Source: Actinophytocola sp044466355 (GTDB taxonomy: Bacteria; Actinomycetota; Actinomycetes; Mycobacteriales; Pseudonocardiaceae). Taken from it: 64,000 bases of DNA. This document shows, in pieces, positions 25,763-33,694 of this stretch. Position 1 is the stretch's first letter, and every line of letters starts with the position of its first letter. The position numbers were made by a program, and so were the translations under genes. Below the pieces are notes generated by a model, which was given only the letters and a program-made list of their open reading frames with translations, searched no databases and was not told the origin of the DNA. The DNA lies in contig NZ_JBITMQ010000006.1 in the NCBI RefSeq assembly GCF_044466355.1, positions 124,001 to 188,000 of the forward strand. Direction: 5' to 3'.

Positions 25763-27141
25763 CGCCGTCCGGTGTTGATGCAGCGCACGACCCGGTTCAT
25801 GAGGTCCTCACCCATCACGTTGACGAAGTCGTTGTGGTCGGTGAGCGGGTTGTGCTTCTCGTCCGGGAACGCGTCCAGCGCGAACACCTTGCCCCTCGGG
25901 ATGTCGTACTTCAGCGTGATCCGCAGCTGCGGCATCGGCTGGAAGCCCTCGGGGCAGCGGCCGACCCGGTTCGCGAACGCGAGGTGCGTGCGGTGGTTGG
26001 CGCTGTCGGTCTCGCCGTTGGTGCAGCCGGGGAAGTCCGCGATGCGGACGGTCTGGCTGCCGCGCGGGCACAGCGGGTACTTCGTGGTGATCCGGTTCTC
26101 GAACCCGGTGCACGTCCACTTCGCGTTGGCGTTGGCCCCGCCGTTGGTCGACGACTTCGCGTCACCGGTGAGGATCCGGAGGAACTGCGGCGCGGGGGTC
26201 ACCTTCTGGGTCGGGTTGCCGCGGAACTGGATCTTCACCGACGCCGGGAGGAGCGGGTCGCCCACGTTGTGCGCGTTCAACGGGTCCACGGCGGTCGAGC
26301 CCGCGTTGCGGACGCGGATGATCGGCCAGAAGTACGCCGACTTGTCACCGTTGGTGCAGGTGGTGCCGCCCGCGGCGAGGCTCTCGTTGTCGGAGAACCC
26401 GTCGGTGGTCAGGTTGCCGACGTAGTCGTGGGTGTGCTGGGCGCCGTTGACGTTGCCCGGTGCGGCGATCATGTTCGCCGAGTTGTTGTGGCCGTTCTCG
26501 TTGCGGCCGCAGTCGACCGTGAACGTGCCGGACGAACCGCCGCGGCGGACCCTCGGCTGCGAGTTCAGGTTCGACGGCCGCACCTTGCGGATGTCGATGA
26601 AGTCCTGCGGGAACGGGCCGAGCGGGTCCTGGCAGTTCTCGCCGCCGAACTTGCGCATGGTGCCGTCGCGGGGAGCCGCGGGGGCCTGCTCAGGTGGGCG
26701 CGGACCGCCGTAGTCCGGAGGCGTGCGGTCCCCGCGGTCGCCGTTGAGCGAGACCAGCTGGTCACCGCCGAAGCCCATCGGGTCCTCGGGCGCCGAGGTG
26801 TCGGTCGCGGTGTCCGTGGCCGTGTCCATCGGAGGTTCGGTTGCGGTGTCCGTTGCCGTGTCGGTGGCGGTCTCGGTGGCGGTCTCGGTCGGCTCGGTCT
26901 CCGGCGGTGCCGTGTCGGACGACGGCGGTGGCTCGGTGGTCGTCGAGCTGGGGGGTGCGCTGGCCGTCGGGGGCGGTGGCAGACACGCTTGGCTCGCGTT
27001 GGCGGCCCGTCGCTGGTCCTGGTCGGCCAGGGCGCTGCCGTAGATGCCGATGCCGACCATGGCACCGAACACCGTCACGGCGGCGGTACCCGCGACGACC
27101 AGGCGTTTCCGGTTGTAGCGCGGGTTCTTGTGTCGACCCAT
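25756..27141 (-). CDS. Secreted DUF1996-domain protein
   Basis: 461 aa. A basic start and hydrophobic segment (VVAGTAAVTVFGAMVGIGIYG) target export. Residues about 53-125 form a Pro/Thr linker with tandem TATD/TATE units encoded by an 18-bp-like microsatellite. The remaining 300 residues are the DUF1996 domain, with conserved NGAQHTHDYVGN, FWPIIRVRN and DHNDFVNV stretches and eight or so cysteines. The His-rich HTHD motif suggests metal binding (inference). Second gene of the operon, 34 nt after the DUF4142 gene. Confidence 0.85.
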   Translation of the reverse strand: MGRHKNPRYNRKRLVVAGTAAVTVFGAMVGIGIYGSALADQDQRRAANASQACLPPPPTASAPPSSTTTEPPPSSDTAPPETEPTETATETATDTATDTATEPPMDTATDTATDTSAPEDPMGFGGDQLVSLNGDRGDRTPPDYGGPRPPEQAPAAPRDGTMRKFGGENCQDPLGPFPQDFIDIRKVRPSNLNSQPRVRRGGSSGTFTVDCGRNENGHNNSANMIAAPGNVNGAQHTHDYVGNLTTDGFSDNESLAAGGTTCTNGDKSAYFWPIIRVRNAGSTAVDPLNAHNVGDPLLPASVKIQFRGNPTQKVTPAPQFLRILTGDAKSSTNGGANANAKWTCTGFENRITTKYPLCPRGSQTVRIADFPGCTNGETDSANHRTHLAFANRVGRCPEGFQPMPQLRITLKYDIPRGKVFALDAFPDEKHNPLTDHNDFVNVMGEDLMNRVVRCINTGRRC

Positions 27142-27175
27142 CGTTGGTATGCCTCATTTCGTGTGTGCTCGGGAC

Positions 27176-27976
27176 TCAACGCGAGCGCGCGAATCGCACC
27201 AGGCCGACGGTCAGGCCGGCCTCCGCCATGCAGACCAGGGCGATCAGCCATCCGTTGATCCCCGCGTCCGCGGTGCTCGTGCTCGCGACAGGCGTCACCT
27301 CGGGTGTCGAGGTCGCCGGTCCCAGTGCCGGTTGGGTGGTCGACGCGTCGCGCACCGGCTCAGGTGGCGCGCCGTCGGAGACCAGCCCGGTGTTGTCCAG
27401 GTCGGTCATGTGCCCGTCGACCACGTCGTTGACCAGTGAGGCGAACGCGCGCACCCCGTCGTCCCAGCTCCCGGCCCTGGCGTGCGCCGCGACGAGGAAC
27501 ACCTCGCCGAGCGCGCCGCGCAACCGGTTCACGAACGCGAGCTCGTAGTCCGCGCCGGACAACCCGTCGAGCTGGTCCAGCCAGCCCTGCTGCCGCGCGT
27601 TCGCCTGGTCGGGCAAGGTCAGCTCGAGACGGGTCGCCAGCGCCCCGGCCTCGTCGTCGAGCGTCTCCAGGTCGTCGGCCAGCCCCCGGCCGATGTCCCT
27701 CAGTTCCGCGTTGTCCGCCTGTTCCTGTGCCTGCCGCCCCGCCGGTATCGCCAGCAGGCTCGTCTGCCGCACGCTGATCAGGAACGCCTCGTCGGTCACG
27801 GGTCCGGTGGTGGCCTCCTCGTCGTCGTCCGGCTGCGCGGCGGGGGATGCGCCGCCGGCCGACGACGGGAGGCTGGACGCGGCGGAGGTGCCCACCCCGA
27901 GGGCCGCACAGGCCAACGGGATGAGCAGCACCAGCAGCGTCACCGCCACGACACGACCGAGCCGCCCTCCCTCCAT
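27176..27976 (-). CDS. DUF4142-domain membrane/secreted protein
   Basis: 266 aa. N-terminal signal/anchor (VVAVTLLVLLIPLACAALGVG), a DUF4142 helical region (about 60-195; TDEAFLISVRQTSLLAIPAG, VDGHMTDLDNTG) and a C-terminal helix (GWLIALVCMAEAGLTVGLV) followed by RFARSR, so it is likely anchored at both ends or by the C-terminus. DUF4142 folds as a ferritin-like bundle in some predictions. First gene of the DUF4142-DUF1996-cytochrome-ferredoxin-reductase operon and divergent from the ECF sigma gene. ATG 27976 is preceded by little SD signal. Confidence 0.85.
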   Translation of the reverse strand: MEGGRLGRVVAVTLLVLLIPLACAALGVGTSAASSLPSSAGGASPAAQPDDDEEATTGPVTDEAFLISVRQTSLLAIPAGRQAQEQADNAELRDIGRGLADDLETLDDEAGALATRLELTLPDQANARQQGWLDQLDGLSGADYELAFVNRLRGALGEVFLVAAHARAGSWDDGVRAFASLVNDVVDGHMTDLDNTGLVSDGAPPEPVRDASTTQPALGPATSTPEVTPVASTSTADAGINGWLIALVCMAEAGLTVGLVRFARSR

Positions 27977-28169
27977 AGTGGACTCAGGCGCCGCTCGCGG
28001 TGGTTCGGCGATCGAGAGGGGCGATCCCCGTGACCCCGGCGAGCCGGTCGCATCGGGTGCTCATGAGTTTTCCTTTCTGCGCAAGGACTTCTCGGGTCAC
28101 CAGCACGTGCGGTCACCAGCAAATACGGACACGCGAGAATCACGGTTCAATCACAGCGGGGAAACAAGT

Positions 28170-28183
28170 GTGACCTGGGTCAC
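28170..28183. promoter_or_regulatory. Palindromic site GTGACC-N2-GGTCAC ahead of the sigma gene
   Basis: Six-base perfect arms separated by TG, lying 29 nt upstream of the ATG at 28212. It could bind a dimeric regulator. The GTG at its left end is in frame with the sigma gene, so if translation begins there the palindrome is inside the coding region; hence only moderate confidence. Confidence 0.35.
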
Positions 28184-28211
28184 TTCACTTCTGGTGCCCG
28201 ATGGGGCAAAG

Positions 28212-28763
28212 ATGTCCGCCGTGAGCCGGCGTCCAAGATTGGAAGTCGTCGGTGCGGACGACGTCTCGGACAGACACGAGGCGTTGGTCAAAATGCTCTA
28301 CCGAGAGTTCGGCGGAGCGTTGTTCGGTCACGTACTGTACCTGACCGGCAACGACAGGCAATGGGCCGAAGACGTAGTGCAAGAGACCCTGGTCCGCGCC
28401 TGGCGCAACGCGGATCGATTGGACCGCGAGTCCATCGGCGTACGCGCGTGGCTGTACACGGTGGCGCGCAACCTGGTGATCGACGGCAGACGCAGTTCGA
28501 GCGTGCGTCCGCACGAGGTCGATCCCACGCCGCTGGAGACCATGACCATCCCTGATGATTCGGAGAACTCCTTGTCCGCCATGGTGATCGCCGACGCGTT
28601 GCAGGCCTTGAGCCCCAAGCATCGCGAGGCACTTGCCGAGACCTACCTGCGGGACCGCACCATCGAGGAGGCGGCCAAAGTGCTTGGCGTGCCTCAGGGG
28701 ACGGTGAAGTCCCGCGTCTACTACGCGCTGAGAGCGTTGCGGCACGCCCTCGAGAAGGAATGA
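28212..28763 (+). CDS. ECF-type RNA polymerase sigma factor
   Basis: 183 aa. Region 2 (LYREFGGALFGHVLYLTG..., QWAEDVVQETLVRAWRNAD, VRAWLYTVARNLVIDGRR) and region 4 (LSPKHREALAETYLRDRTIEEAAKVLGVPQGTVKSRVYYALRALR) are complete. Sequence style is like SigL/SigK-type ECFs. No anti-sigma factor gene follows; a bidirectional terminator does. It is divergent from the DUF4142 operon, which it may control. The ATG at 28212 is favoured; a GTG at 28170 would add 14 residues. Confidence 0.93.
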   Translation: MSAVSRRPRLEVVGADDVSDRHEALVKMLYREFGGALFGHVLYLTGNDRQWAEDVVQETLVRAWRNADRLDRESIGVRAWLYTVARNLVIDGRRSSSVRPHEVDPTPLETMTIPDDSENSLSAMVIADALQALSPKHREALAETYLRDRTIEEAAKVLGVPQGTVKSRVYYALRALRHALEKE

Positions 28764-28792
28764 CTCGCAGACAAACCCGAACAGCCCATGAC

Positions 28793-28840
28793 GAATAGCC
28801 CATTCGGCGCCGCGGAGCCAGCACGCCGAATGGGCTATTC
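28793..28840. terminator. Strong bidirectional terminator
   Basis: Perfect 17-nt arms: 28793-28809 (GAATAGCCCATTCGGCG) is the reverse complement of 28824-28840, with a 14-nt loop, followed by CTTTGGG. It sits between the stop of the sigma gene (28763) and the stop of the convergent esterase (28860) and can serve both. Confidence 0.9.
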
Positions 28841-28859
28841 CTTTGGGTAACACTTCTGT

Positions 28860-29804
28860 TTACATGATCGAATTCATGAGCATCGGGAACGAGCGGTGCA
28901 GTGCCCGCTCCCAGTAGGGCCACGCGTGCCTGCCGGGGCCGTAGAAGTCGGTCCGAACCGATACGCCCTTGTCCCGCAAGCGGTCCGCGACCGCGACCGT
29001 CTGCTCGCCGAGCAGTTCCTCGAGGCCGTCGTGGCCCGCGCCCGGCGGGTCGAGCGGGCCGGGGTCGCCGTTGCCGGTCGACAGGTACACCTTCACCCCG
29101 CGCAGCTTCCTGGCCAGCTCGTACGGGTTGTGTGCGGCCCAGACCCGCGCGTCGGCCACCGGGTCACCCCACAGCGCGAACGGGTCGTGGCCGTACGCGG
29201 AGACGATGCCCAGGACCAGGTCGGTGCTCCTCGCTCCCTGGTAGGTCGGGTGCGCCACGCCGCTGTAGGAGGCGGCGGCGCGGAAGAACCCGGGATGGCG
29301 TGCCGCGTAGGACAGCGCGCCGAAGCCGCCCATCGACAGCCCGGCGACCGCGCGGTGGCTGCCGGAGCGGTACTCGCGTTCGACGATCCGCCGCAGTTCG
29401 GTGAGGTGGAAGGTTTCCCACGCCGGTCCGTCGAGCCAGTCGCTGTAGAAGCCCGTCGGCCCGGCTTCCGGCATCACGATCAGGACGTTCGTTCGTGCCG
29501 ACAGCTCCTCGACGTCGGTCTTGTCGGTCCAGCTGCGGTAGCCGGTGTCGCCGTCGCAGCAGCCGTGCAGCAGGTACAGCGTCGGCCATCTCTTGTGCGG
29601 CGTGCGGTCGTAGTCGGGTGGGAGCAGCAGCCGCACACCGACGTCGTGGCCGACCGCGGGCGAGTGCACGGTCAGCTCGACCAGCCGGTCGTCGAGTCGC
29701 TGTCGCGAGACGATGTACGCCCCGGCACGCTCGGCGGCGGCCGGGAGGGTGAGCACGGTGCTGAACACCAGCACCAGCGCCAGCAGGAATCCCTTGAGAC
29801 GCAC
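28860..29804 (-). CDS. Secreted alpha/beta-hydrolase esterase (esterase D / antigen 85-like fold)
   Basis: 314 aa. The start is a GTG at 29804 with a near-ideal AAGGAGG 5 nt upstream. Signal peptide LKGFLLALVLVFSTVLTLPAAAE, then an esterase D-type domain: LYLLHGCCDGDTGYRSW, nucleophile elbow GLSMGGFG, and the C-terminal His in GPGRHAWPYW. Enzymes of this group hydrolyse acyl esters or transfer mycolyl-like acyl groups outside the cell; substrate unknown. A second esterase of the same superfamily is encoded at 32553. Confidence 0.9.
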   Translation of the reverse strand: MRLKGFLLALVLVFSTVLTLPAAAERAGAYIVSRQRLDDRLVELTVHSPAVGHDVGVRLLLPPDYDRTPHKRWPTLYLLHGCCDGDTGYRSWTDKTDVEELSARTNVLIVMPEAGPTGFYSDWLDGPAWETFHLTELRRIVEREYRSGSHRAVAGLSMGGFGALSYAARHPGFFRAAASYSGVAHPTYQGARSTDLVLGIVSAYGHDPFALWGDPVADARVWAAHNPYELARKLRGVKVYLSTGNGDPGPLDPPGAGHDGLEELLGEQTVAVADRLRDKGVSVRTDFYGPGRHAWPYWERALHRSFPMLMNSIM

Positions 29805-29892
29805 GGTGACCTCCTTGTCGTCACAGGAAGTCAACCCGGGGCGGTTCGCGGCGGTCAACAAACCGGTTGCGACCAGGCCGTACGGTGTTCGC

Positions 29893-30852
29893 GTGAAGCG
29901 GATTCTGGTCACCGGGAGCGCGGGGCACCTCGGGGAAGCGTTGGTGCGGGTGCTGTCCGAGCAGGGCTGTGACGTGGTCGGGCTCGACGTCAAGGAGTCG
30001 CCGTACACGTCGGTGGTCGGCTCGGTCGCGGACCGGTCCGTGGTGCGGGCCGCCCTCGACGGGGTCACCGCGGTCCTGCACCCGGCGACGCTGCACAAGC
30101 CGCACGTGGCATCGCACCCGCGGCAGGACTTCGTGGACACCAACGTGACCGGCACGCTGACGCTGCTGGAGGAGTCGGTGGCCGCGGGCGTGGGCGGCTT
30201 CGTGTTCACCAGCACGACCAGCGCGTTCGGCCGTGCGCTGTCCGGGTGGATCACCGAGGACGTGGTGCCGGTGCCGAAGAACGTCTACGGCGTCACGAAG
30301 GTCGCGGCGGAGAACCTGTGTGAGCTGGTGCACCGCGACCACGGCCTGCCCGTCGTGGTGCTGCGGACGTCCCGCTTCTTCCCGGAGGCCGACGACCGCG
30401 ACGAGGTCCGCGACGCGTACGAGGACGCGAACCTGAAGGCCAACGAGTACCTGTACCGCAGGGCCGACATCCAGGACATCGTGGACGCGCACCTGCTGGC
30501 GCTGGAGAAGGCGCCGTCGATCGGGTTCGACCGCATGATCGTCAGCGCGACGACCCCGTTCGAGTCGTCGCAGGTGGCGCGGCTGCACGGGGACGCCCCG
30601 GCGGTGGTGGCGTCGCTGTTCCCGGACCAGCCCGCGCTGTACGCCGACCGCGGCTGGCGCATGTTCGACGAGATCGACCGGGTGTACGTGAACGACCGCG
30701 CCCGCTCGGTGCTGGGGTGGCGGCCGAAGTACGACTTCGCGCACGTGCTCGAGTGCCTGCGGACCGGCACCGACTACCGCAGCCCGCTGGCGCTGGCCGT
30801 GGGCGCCAAGGGGTACCACGACGAGCCGACGGGCGTGTACACGGTGCGCTGA
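29893..30852 (+). CDS. NAD-dependent epimerase/dehydratase (extended SDR)
   Basis: 319 aa. GTG start at 29893 yields MKRILVTGSAGHLGEALVRVL with the GxxGxxG NAD motif. The catalytic YxxxK is in NVYGVTKVAAENL, with the Ser/Thr in FTSTTSAFGRA. The C-terminal part fits extended SDRs acting on nucleotide sugars or related substrates. Divergent from the esterase gene. No sugar-pathway genes are adjacent, so the substrate is open. Confidence 0.88.
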   Translation: MKRILVTGSAGHLGEALVRVLSEQGCDVVGLDVKESPYTSVVGSVADRSVVRAALDGVTAVLHPATLHKPHVASHPRQDFVDTNVTGTLTLLEESVAAGVGGFVFTSTTSAFGRALSGWITEDVVPVPKNVYGVTKVAAENLCELVHRDHGLPVVVLRTSRFFPEADDRDEVRDAYEDANLKANEYLYRRADIQDIVDAHLLALEKAPSIGFDRMIVSATTPFESSQVARLHGDAPAVVASLFPDQPALYADRGWRMFDEIDRVYVNDRARSVLGWRPKYDFAHVLECLRTGTDYRSPLALAVGAKGYHDEPTGVYTVR

Positions 30853-30865
30853 CCGCCGGAGCACA

Positions 30866-30994
30866 GCTACGCCCACTGAGGTTCAGGTGAACCGCTTCGG
30901 GCCGAACAGCCTCCTGCTGGTCATCGACGGACGTGACGACGTCGACGCGAAGAACGCCGAACCGGGATTGGAAGTGACGTTCACCTGCGGTTGA
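30866..30994 (+). pseudogene. Possible C-terminal remnant of a lost secreted protein
   Basis: An open frame ending TGA at 30992-30994 reads TPTEVQVNRFGPNSLLLVI, then DGRDDVDAKNAEPGLEVTFTCG. The strand-like alternation and terminal CG look like the end of a beta-rich domain, but the frame runs upstream only into the tail of the epimerase gene. A 35-codon ORF from GTG 30887 is the only complete reading. It may be a gene remnant or a very small gene; low confidence. Its end overlaps the PHO-box-like repeats. Confidence 0.3.
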
Positions 30995-31011
30995 TGCGCC
31001 GTTCGTCATGG
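30979..31011 (+). promoter_or_regulatory. PHO-box-like triple 11-nt direct repeat upstream of phoD
   Basis: Three abutting 11-nt units, GTTCACCTGCG (30979), GTTGATGCGCC (30990) and GTTCGTCATGG (31001). The first unit matches the Streptomyces PhoP direct-repeat consensus (GTTCACC...) closely; the other two keep GTT in phase. The array ends 19 nt before the ATG of a secreted phosphatase, the kind of gene PhoP activates under phosphate limitation. A TAGAAC at 31017-31022 could be the -10 element, placing transcription start at or next to the ATG. Confidence 0.6.
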
Positions 31012-31038
31012 GCGGCTAGAACATCGCCCATGACGAAC
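31001..31038. repeat. 14-bp perfect inverted repeat covering the phoD start codon
   Basis: GTTCGTCATGGGCG (31001-31014) is the exact reverse complement of CGCCCATGACGAAC (31025-31038), loop 10 nt. The phoD ATG (31030-31032) is inside the right arm. If the transcript begins upstream, the hairpin would hide the start codon; if it is leaderless, the repeat acts at the DNA level. Confidence 0.7.
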
Positions 31039-32556
31039 GAGCAGGTCAGCAGGCGAACGGTGTTGCGAGCGGGTGCGGTCGGCGCGGGTGTGCTCGCGGC
31101 CGGGACACCGGGGTTCGCGCTCGCGGCGGGCGGGCGTCCGGTCCTCACGCACGGCGTGCAGACCGGCGACGTGACCACCGACGGCGCCATCGTCTGGACC
31201 CGCGCCGACCGGCCCTCCCGCATGCTGGTCGAGGTCGCCTACGACGACGATTTCCGGCGGTCCCGGCTGGTCCGCGGCCCCCTGCTCACCCCGGAGACCG
31301 GGGGCACCGGCAAGCTGCGGCTCGGCCACCTGGCGCCGGGCAGGACCGTGCACTACCGCGTCACCGCGGAGGACCTCGACGGCCGCGTCGGCAGCGAGGC
31401 GCTCACCGGGTCGTTCCGCACCGCGCCGACCGGACGCGAGGACGTGCGGTTCACGTGGTCCGGGGACGTCGCCGGGCAGGGCTGGGGCATCAACCCGGAC
31501 ATCGGCGGCATGACCGCGTACCGCTCGATGCTGGCCCGCCGCCCCGACTTCTTCCTGCACAGCGGCGACACCGTGTACGCAGACGGGCCGCTGGCCGAGA
31601 CCGTGACGCTGCCCGACGGCCGGGTGTGGCGCAACATCGTGACGCCCGAGAAGGCGAAGGTCGCCGAGACCCTCGACGAGTACCGCGGGCAGTTCGCGTA
31701 CAACATGCTCGACGAGAACGTCCGCGCCTTCGCCGCGCGGGTGCCCAGCGTGGTCCAGTGGGATGACCACGAGGTCGTCAACAACTGGTACCCGGGCGAG
31801 ATCCTGGACCTGCCGCAGTACACGGAGAAGCGGGTCGACGTGCTCGCCGCCCGCGCGTTCCAGGCGTTCCACGAGTGGCAGCCGATCGACGAGCGCCGTG
31901 CCGTCGACGGTCGCGTGTACCGGAGCTTCACCTACGGGCGGCACGTCGAGGTGTTCGTGCTCGACATGCGCACCTACAAGGACGCGAACGACTCGCCGCG
32001 CGACGGTCAGGGCGTGGTGCTGGGCGCGCGGCAGGCCCGTTGGCTGGTGGACGGCCTGACCCGCAGCAAGGCGACGTGGAAGGTCGTGGCCGCGGACCTG
32101 CCGGTCGGGCTGACCGTGCCGGACGGCGCGGACATCGAGGGCGTCGCGAACGGCCTGCCCGGCGTGCCGGGTGGGCGGGAGCACGAACTGGCCGGGGTGC
32201 TGCGCACGCTCGCGCGCCGCCGCGTGCGGAACGTGGTGTGGCTGACCGCGGACGTGCACTACACCGCGGCGCACCACTACTCCCCGGACCGTGCGGCGGT
32301 GGGCGACTTCGACCCGTTCTGGGAGTTCGTGTCCGGTCCACTGCACGCGGGCGCGTTCGGCCCGAACACGCTCGACCCGACGTTCGGCCCGGAGGCGGTG
32401 TTCACGCACACCCCGCCGCGGGCGAACACGTCGCCCCTGGAGGGCTTCCAGCACTTCGGTGAGGTGCACGTGGACGGCCGGTCGGGCGCGCTGACGGTGT
32501 GGCTGCGCGACGGCCAGGGCGCCGACCTGTGGTCGACAACGCTTGCGCCGCGCTAG
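31030..32556 (+). CDS. phoD: Tat-exported alkaline phosphatase D family phosphodiesterase/phosphatase
   Basis: 508 aa. Tat signal SRRTVLRAGAVGAGVLAAGTPG, Fn3-like N-terminal domain (about 40-140), then the PhoD metallophosphoesterase core with SGDVAGQGWG, FFLHSGDTVYADG, VVQWDDHEVVNNW and WLTADVHYTAAHHY metal-ligand motifs. PhoD enzymes use Fe/Ca to release phosphate from phosphodiesters such as teichoic acids. The ATG at 31030 has no SD; see the PHO box and inverted repeat. Its stop shares CTAG (32553-32556) with the convergent esterase stop. Confidence 0.93.
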   Translation: MTNEQVSRRTVLRAGAVGAGVLAAGTPGFALAAGGRPVLTHGVQTGDVTTDGAIVWTRADRPSRMLVEVAYDDDFRRSRLVRGPLLTPETGGTGKLRLGHLAPGRTVHYRVTAEDLDGRVGSEALTGSFRTAPTGREDVRFTWSGDVAGQGWGINPDIGGMTAYRSMLARRPDFFLHSGDTVYADGPLAETVTLPDGRVWRNIVTPEKAKVAETLDEYRGQFAYNMLDENVRAFAARVPSVVQWDDHEVVNNWYPGEILDLPQYTEKRVDVLAARAFQAFHEWQPIDERRAVDGRVYRSFTYGRHVEVFVLDMRTYKDANDSPRDGQGVVLGARQARWLVDGLTRSKATWKVVAADLPVGLTVPDGADIEGVANGLPGVPGGREHELAGVLRTLARRRVRNVVWLTADVHYTAAHHYSPDRAAVGDFDPFWEFVSGPLHAGAFGPNTLDPTFGPEAVFTHTPPRANTSPLEGFQHFGEVHVDGRSGALTVWLRDGQGADLWSTTLAPR

Positions 32557-33581
32557 GGTGCGATCCGCTCGCAGAGGAACTTCAGCGCCAACGGGTACCG
32601 GTACTCGATGCCCCCGTGGCGCCCGTCGAACAGTTCGAAGTGGACCCGGTCGTCCGGCACCCCGGCCGCGGCGACGGCACGACGGAACGCCGTGGCCCCC
32701 AGGTCCAGGAAGTACTCGTCGCCGCGCCCGGCGTCGATCCAGATCCCCCGCAGGCCACGCAGCGCCGAGGCGCTCTCCGCCGCCATCCGCACCGGATCCC
32801 AGCGCAGCCAGCGATCCCACACCTCCGGCACGGGCGCACCGGTGTCGTCGAACGGCAACGACACGCCGCCGTCGGCGTTGCCGGAGTACGCGGCCGCGTA
32901 GCCGTAGATCTCGATCAGGTCGTTGTCGGACTCCTTGGTGCCGTGCACACGCTCGGCCCGGTCCGCGAGGAACTTCGCGTAGTCACCGTCGTACGTATCG
33001 CGCAGGAGCCGGGCCACGCGGGGGAAGTCCGGCAGGTAGCACACGTCGAACAACGCGTCCCCGGCATGCGTGGCCAGCGCGCCGAACAGGTCCGGCCGCA
33101 GCATCGGCGTGACCATCGCGCCGTAGCCGCCGCTCGACTTGCCCGAGATCGCCCGGTGCGCGGGGTCGGGGAGCGTGCGGTAGCGGGCGTCGACCCACGG
33201 CACCACCTCGTCGCACAGGTACGAGTGGTAGCGGCCGGTGGCAGGCGAGTCCAGGAACTGGCTGCCGCCCAGCGACGTCCACGCGTCCACGTACACCACG
33301 ATCGCGGGCGGGGTGTCGCCCGCCGCGAACACCTCGTCGGCCAGCTCGGGGAACGGGCGGCGGAACGGCATGCGGTTGAACCACATGGCGACGTGCCCGG
33401 TGTAGCCCTGGATCACGTACACGGCCGGGTACCGGCGGCCGGAGTCCTCGTCGTAGCCGGGTGGCAGGTACACGTACACCGGTCGCTCGTGCGGGTCGCC
33501 CAACGGGTTGTCGCGCAGAAGTGCACTGTGGACGACGCCGTGCTCGACACGACCGGACAGCGGTGCGGACCAGGGCAGCAT
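32553..33581 (-). CDS. Alpha/beta-hydrolase esterase (esterase D family), probably cytoplasmic
   Basis: 342 aa. RPVYVYLPPGYDEDSGRRYPAVYVIQGYTG opening, nucleophile elbow SGKSSGGYGA, and C-terminal DGRHGGIEYRYP with the catalytic His. No signal peptide is visible from the ATG at 33581 (MLPWSAPLSGRVEHG). The family resembles enterochelin esterase-like hydrolases. It shares its 4-nt stop region with phoD on the opposite strand. Substrate unknown. Confidence 0.88.
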   Translation of the reverse strand: MLPWSAPLSGRVEHGVVHSALLRDNPLGDPHERPVYVYLPPGYDEDSGRRYPAVYVIQGYTGHVAMWFNRMPFRRPFPELADEVFAAGDTPPAIVVYVDAWTSLGGSQFLDSPATGRYHSYLCDEVVPWVDARYRTLPDPAHRAISGKSSGGYGAMVTPMLRPDLFGALATHAGDALFDVCYLPDFPRVARLLRDTYDGDYAKFLADRAERVHGTKESDNDLIEIYGYAAAYSGNADGGVSLPFDDTGAPVPEVWDRWLRWDPVRMAAESASALRGLRGIWIDAGRGDEYFLDLGATAFRRAVAAAGVPDDRVHFELFDGRHGGIEYRYPLALKFLCERIAP

Positions 33582-33694
33582 GGCCGGAGCGTAGATCAGC
33601 GCACCACCCCGTTGTCGAACGATATTCCACCCGGTCTGGTGCTTTCGGCGGTTCCGGGTGGCGGTCCGGACCCGCACCGGCGACGGTGGTCCGC

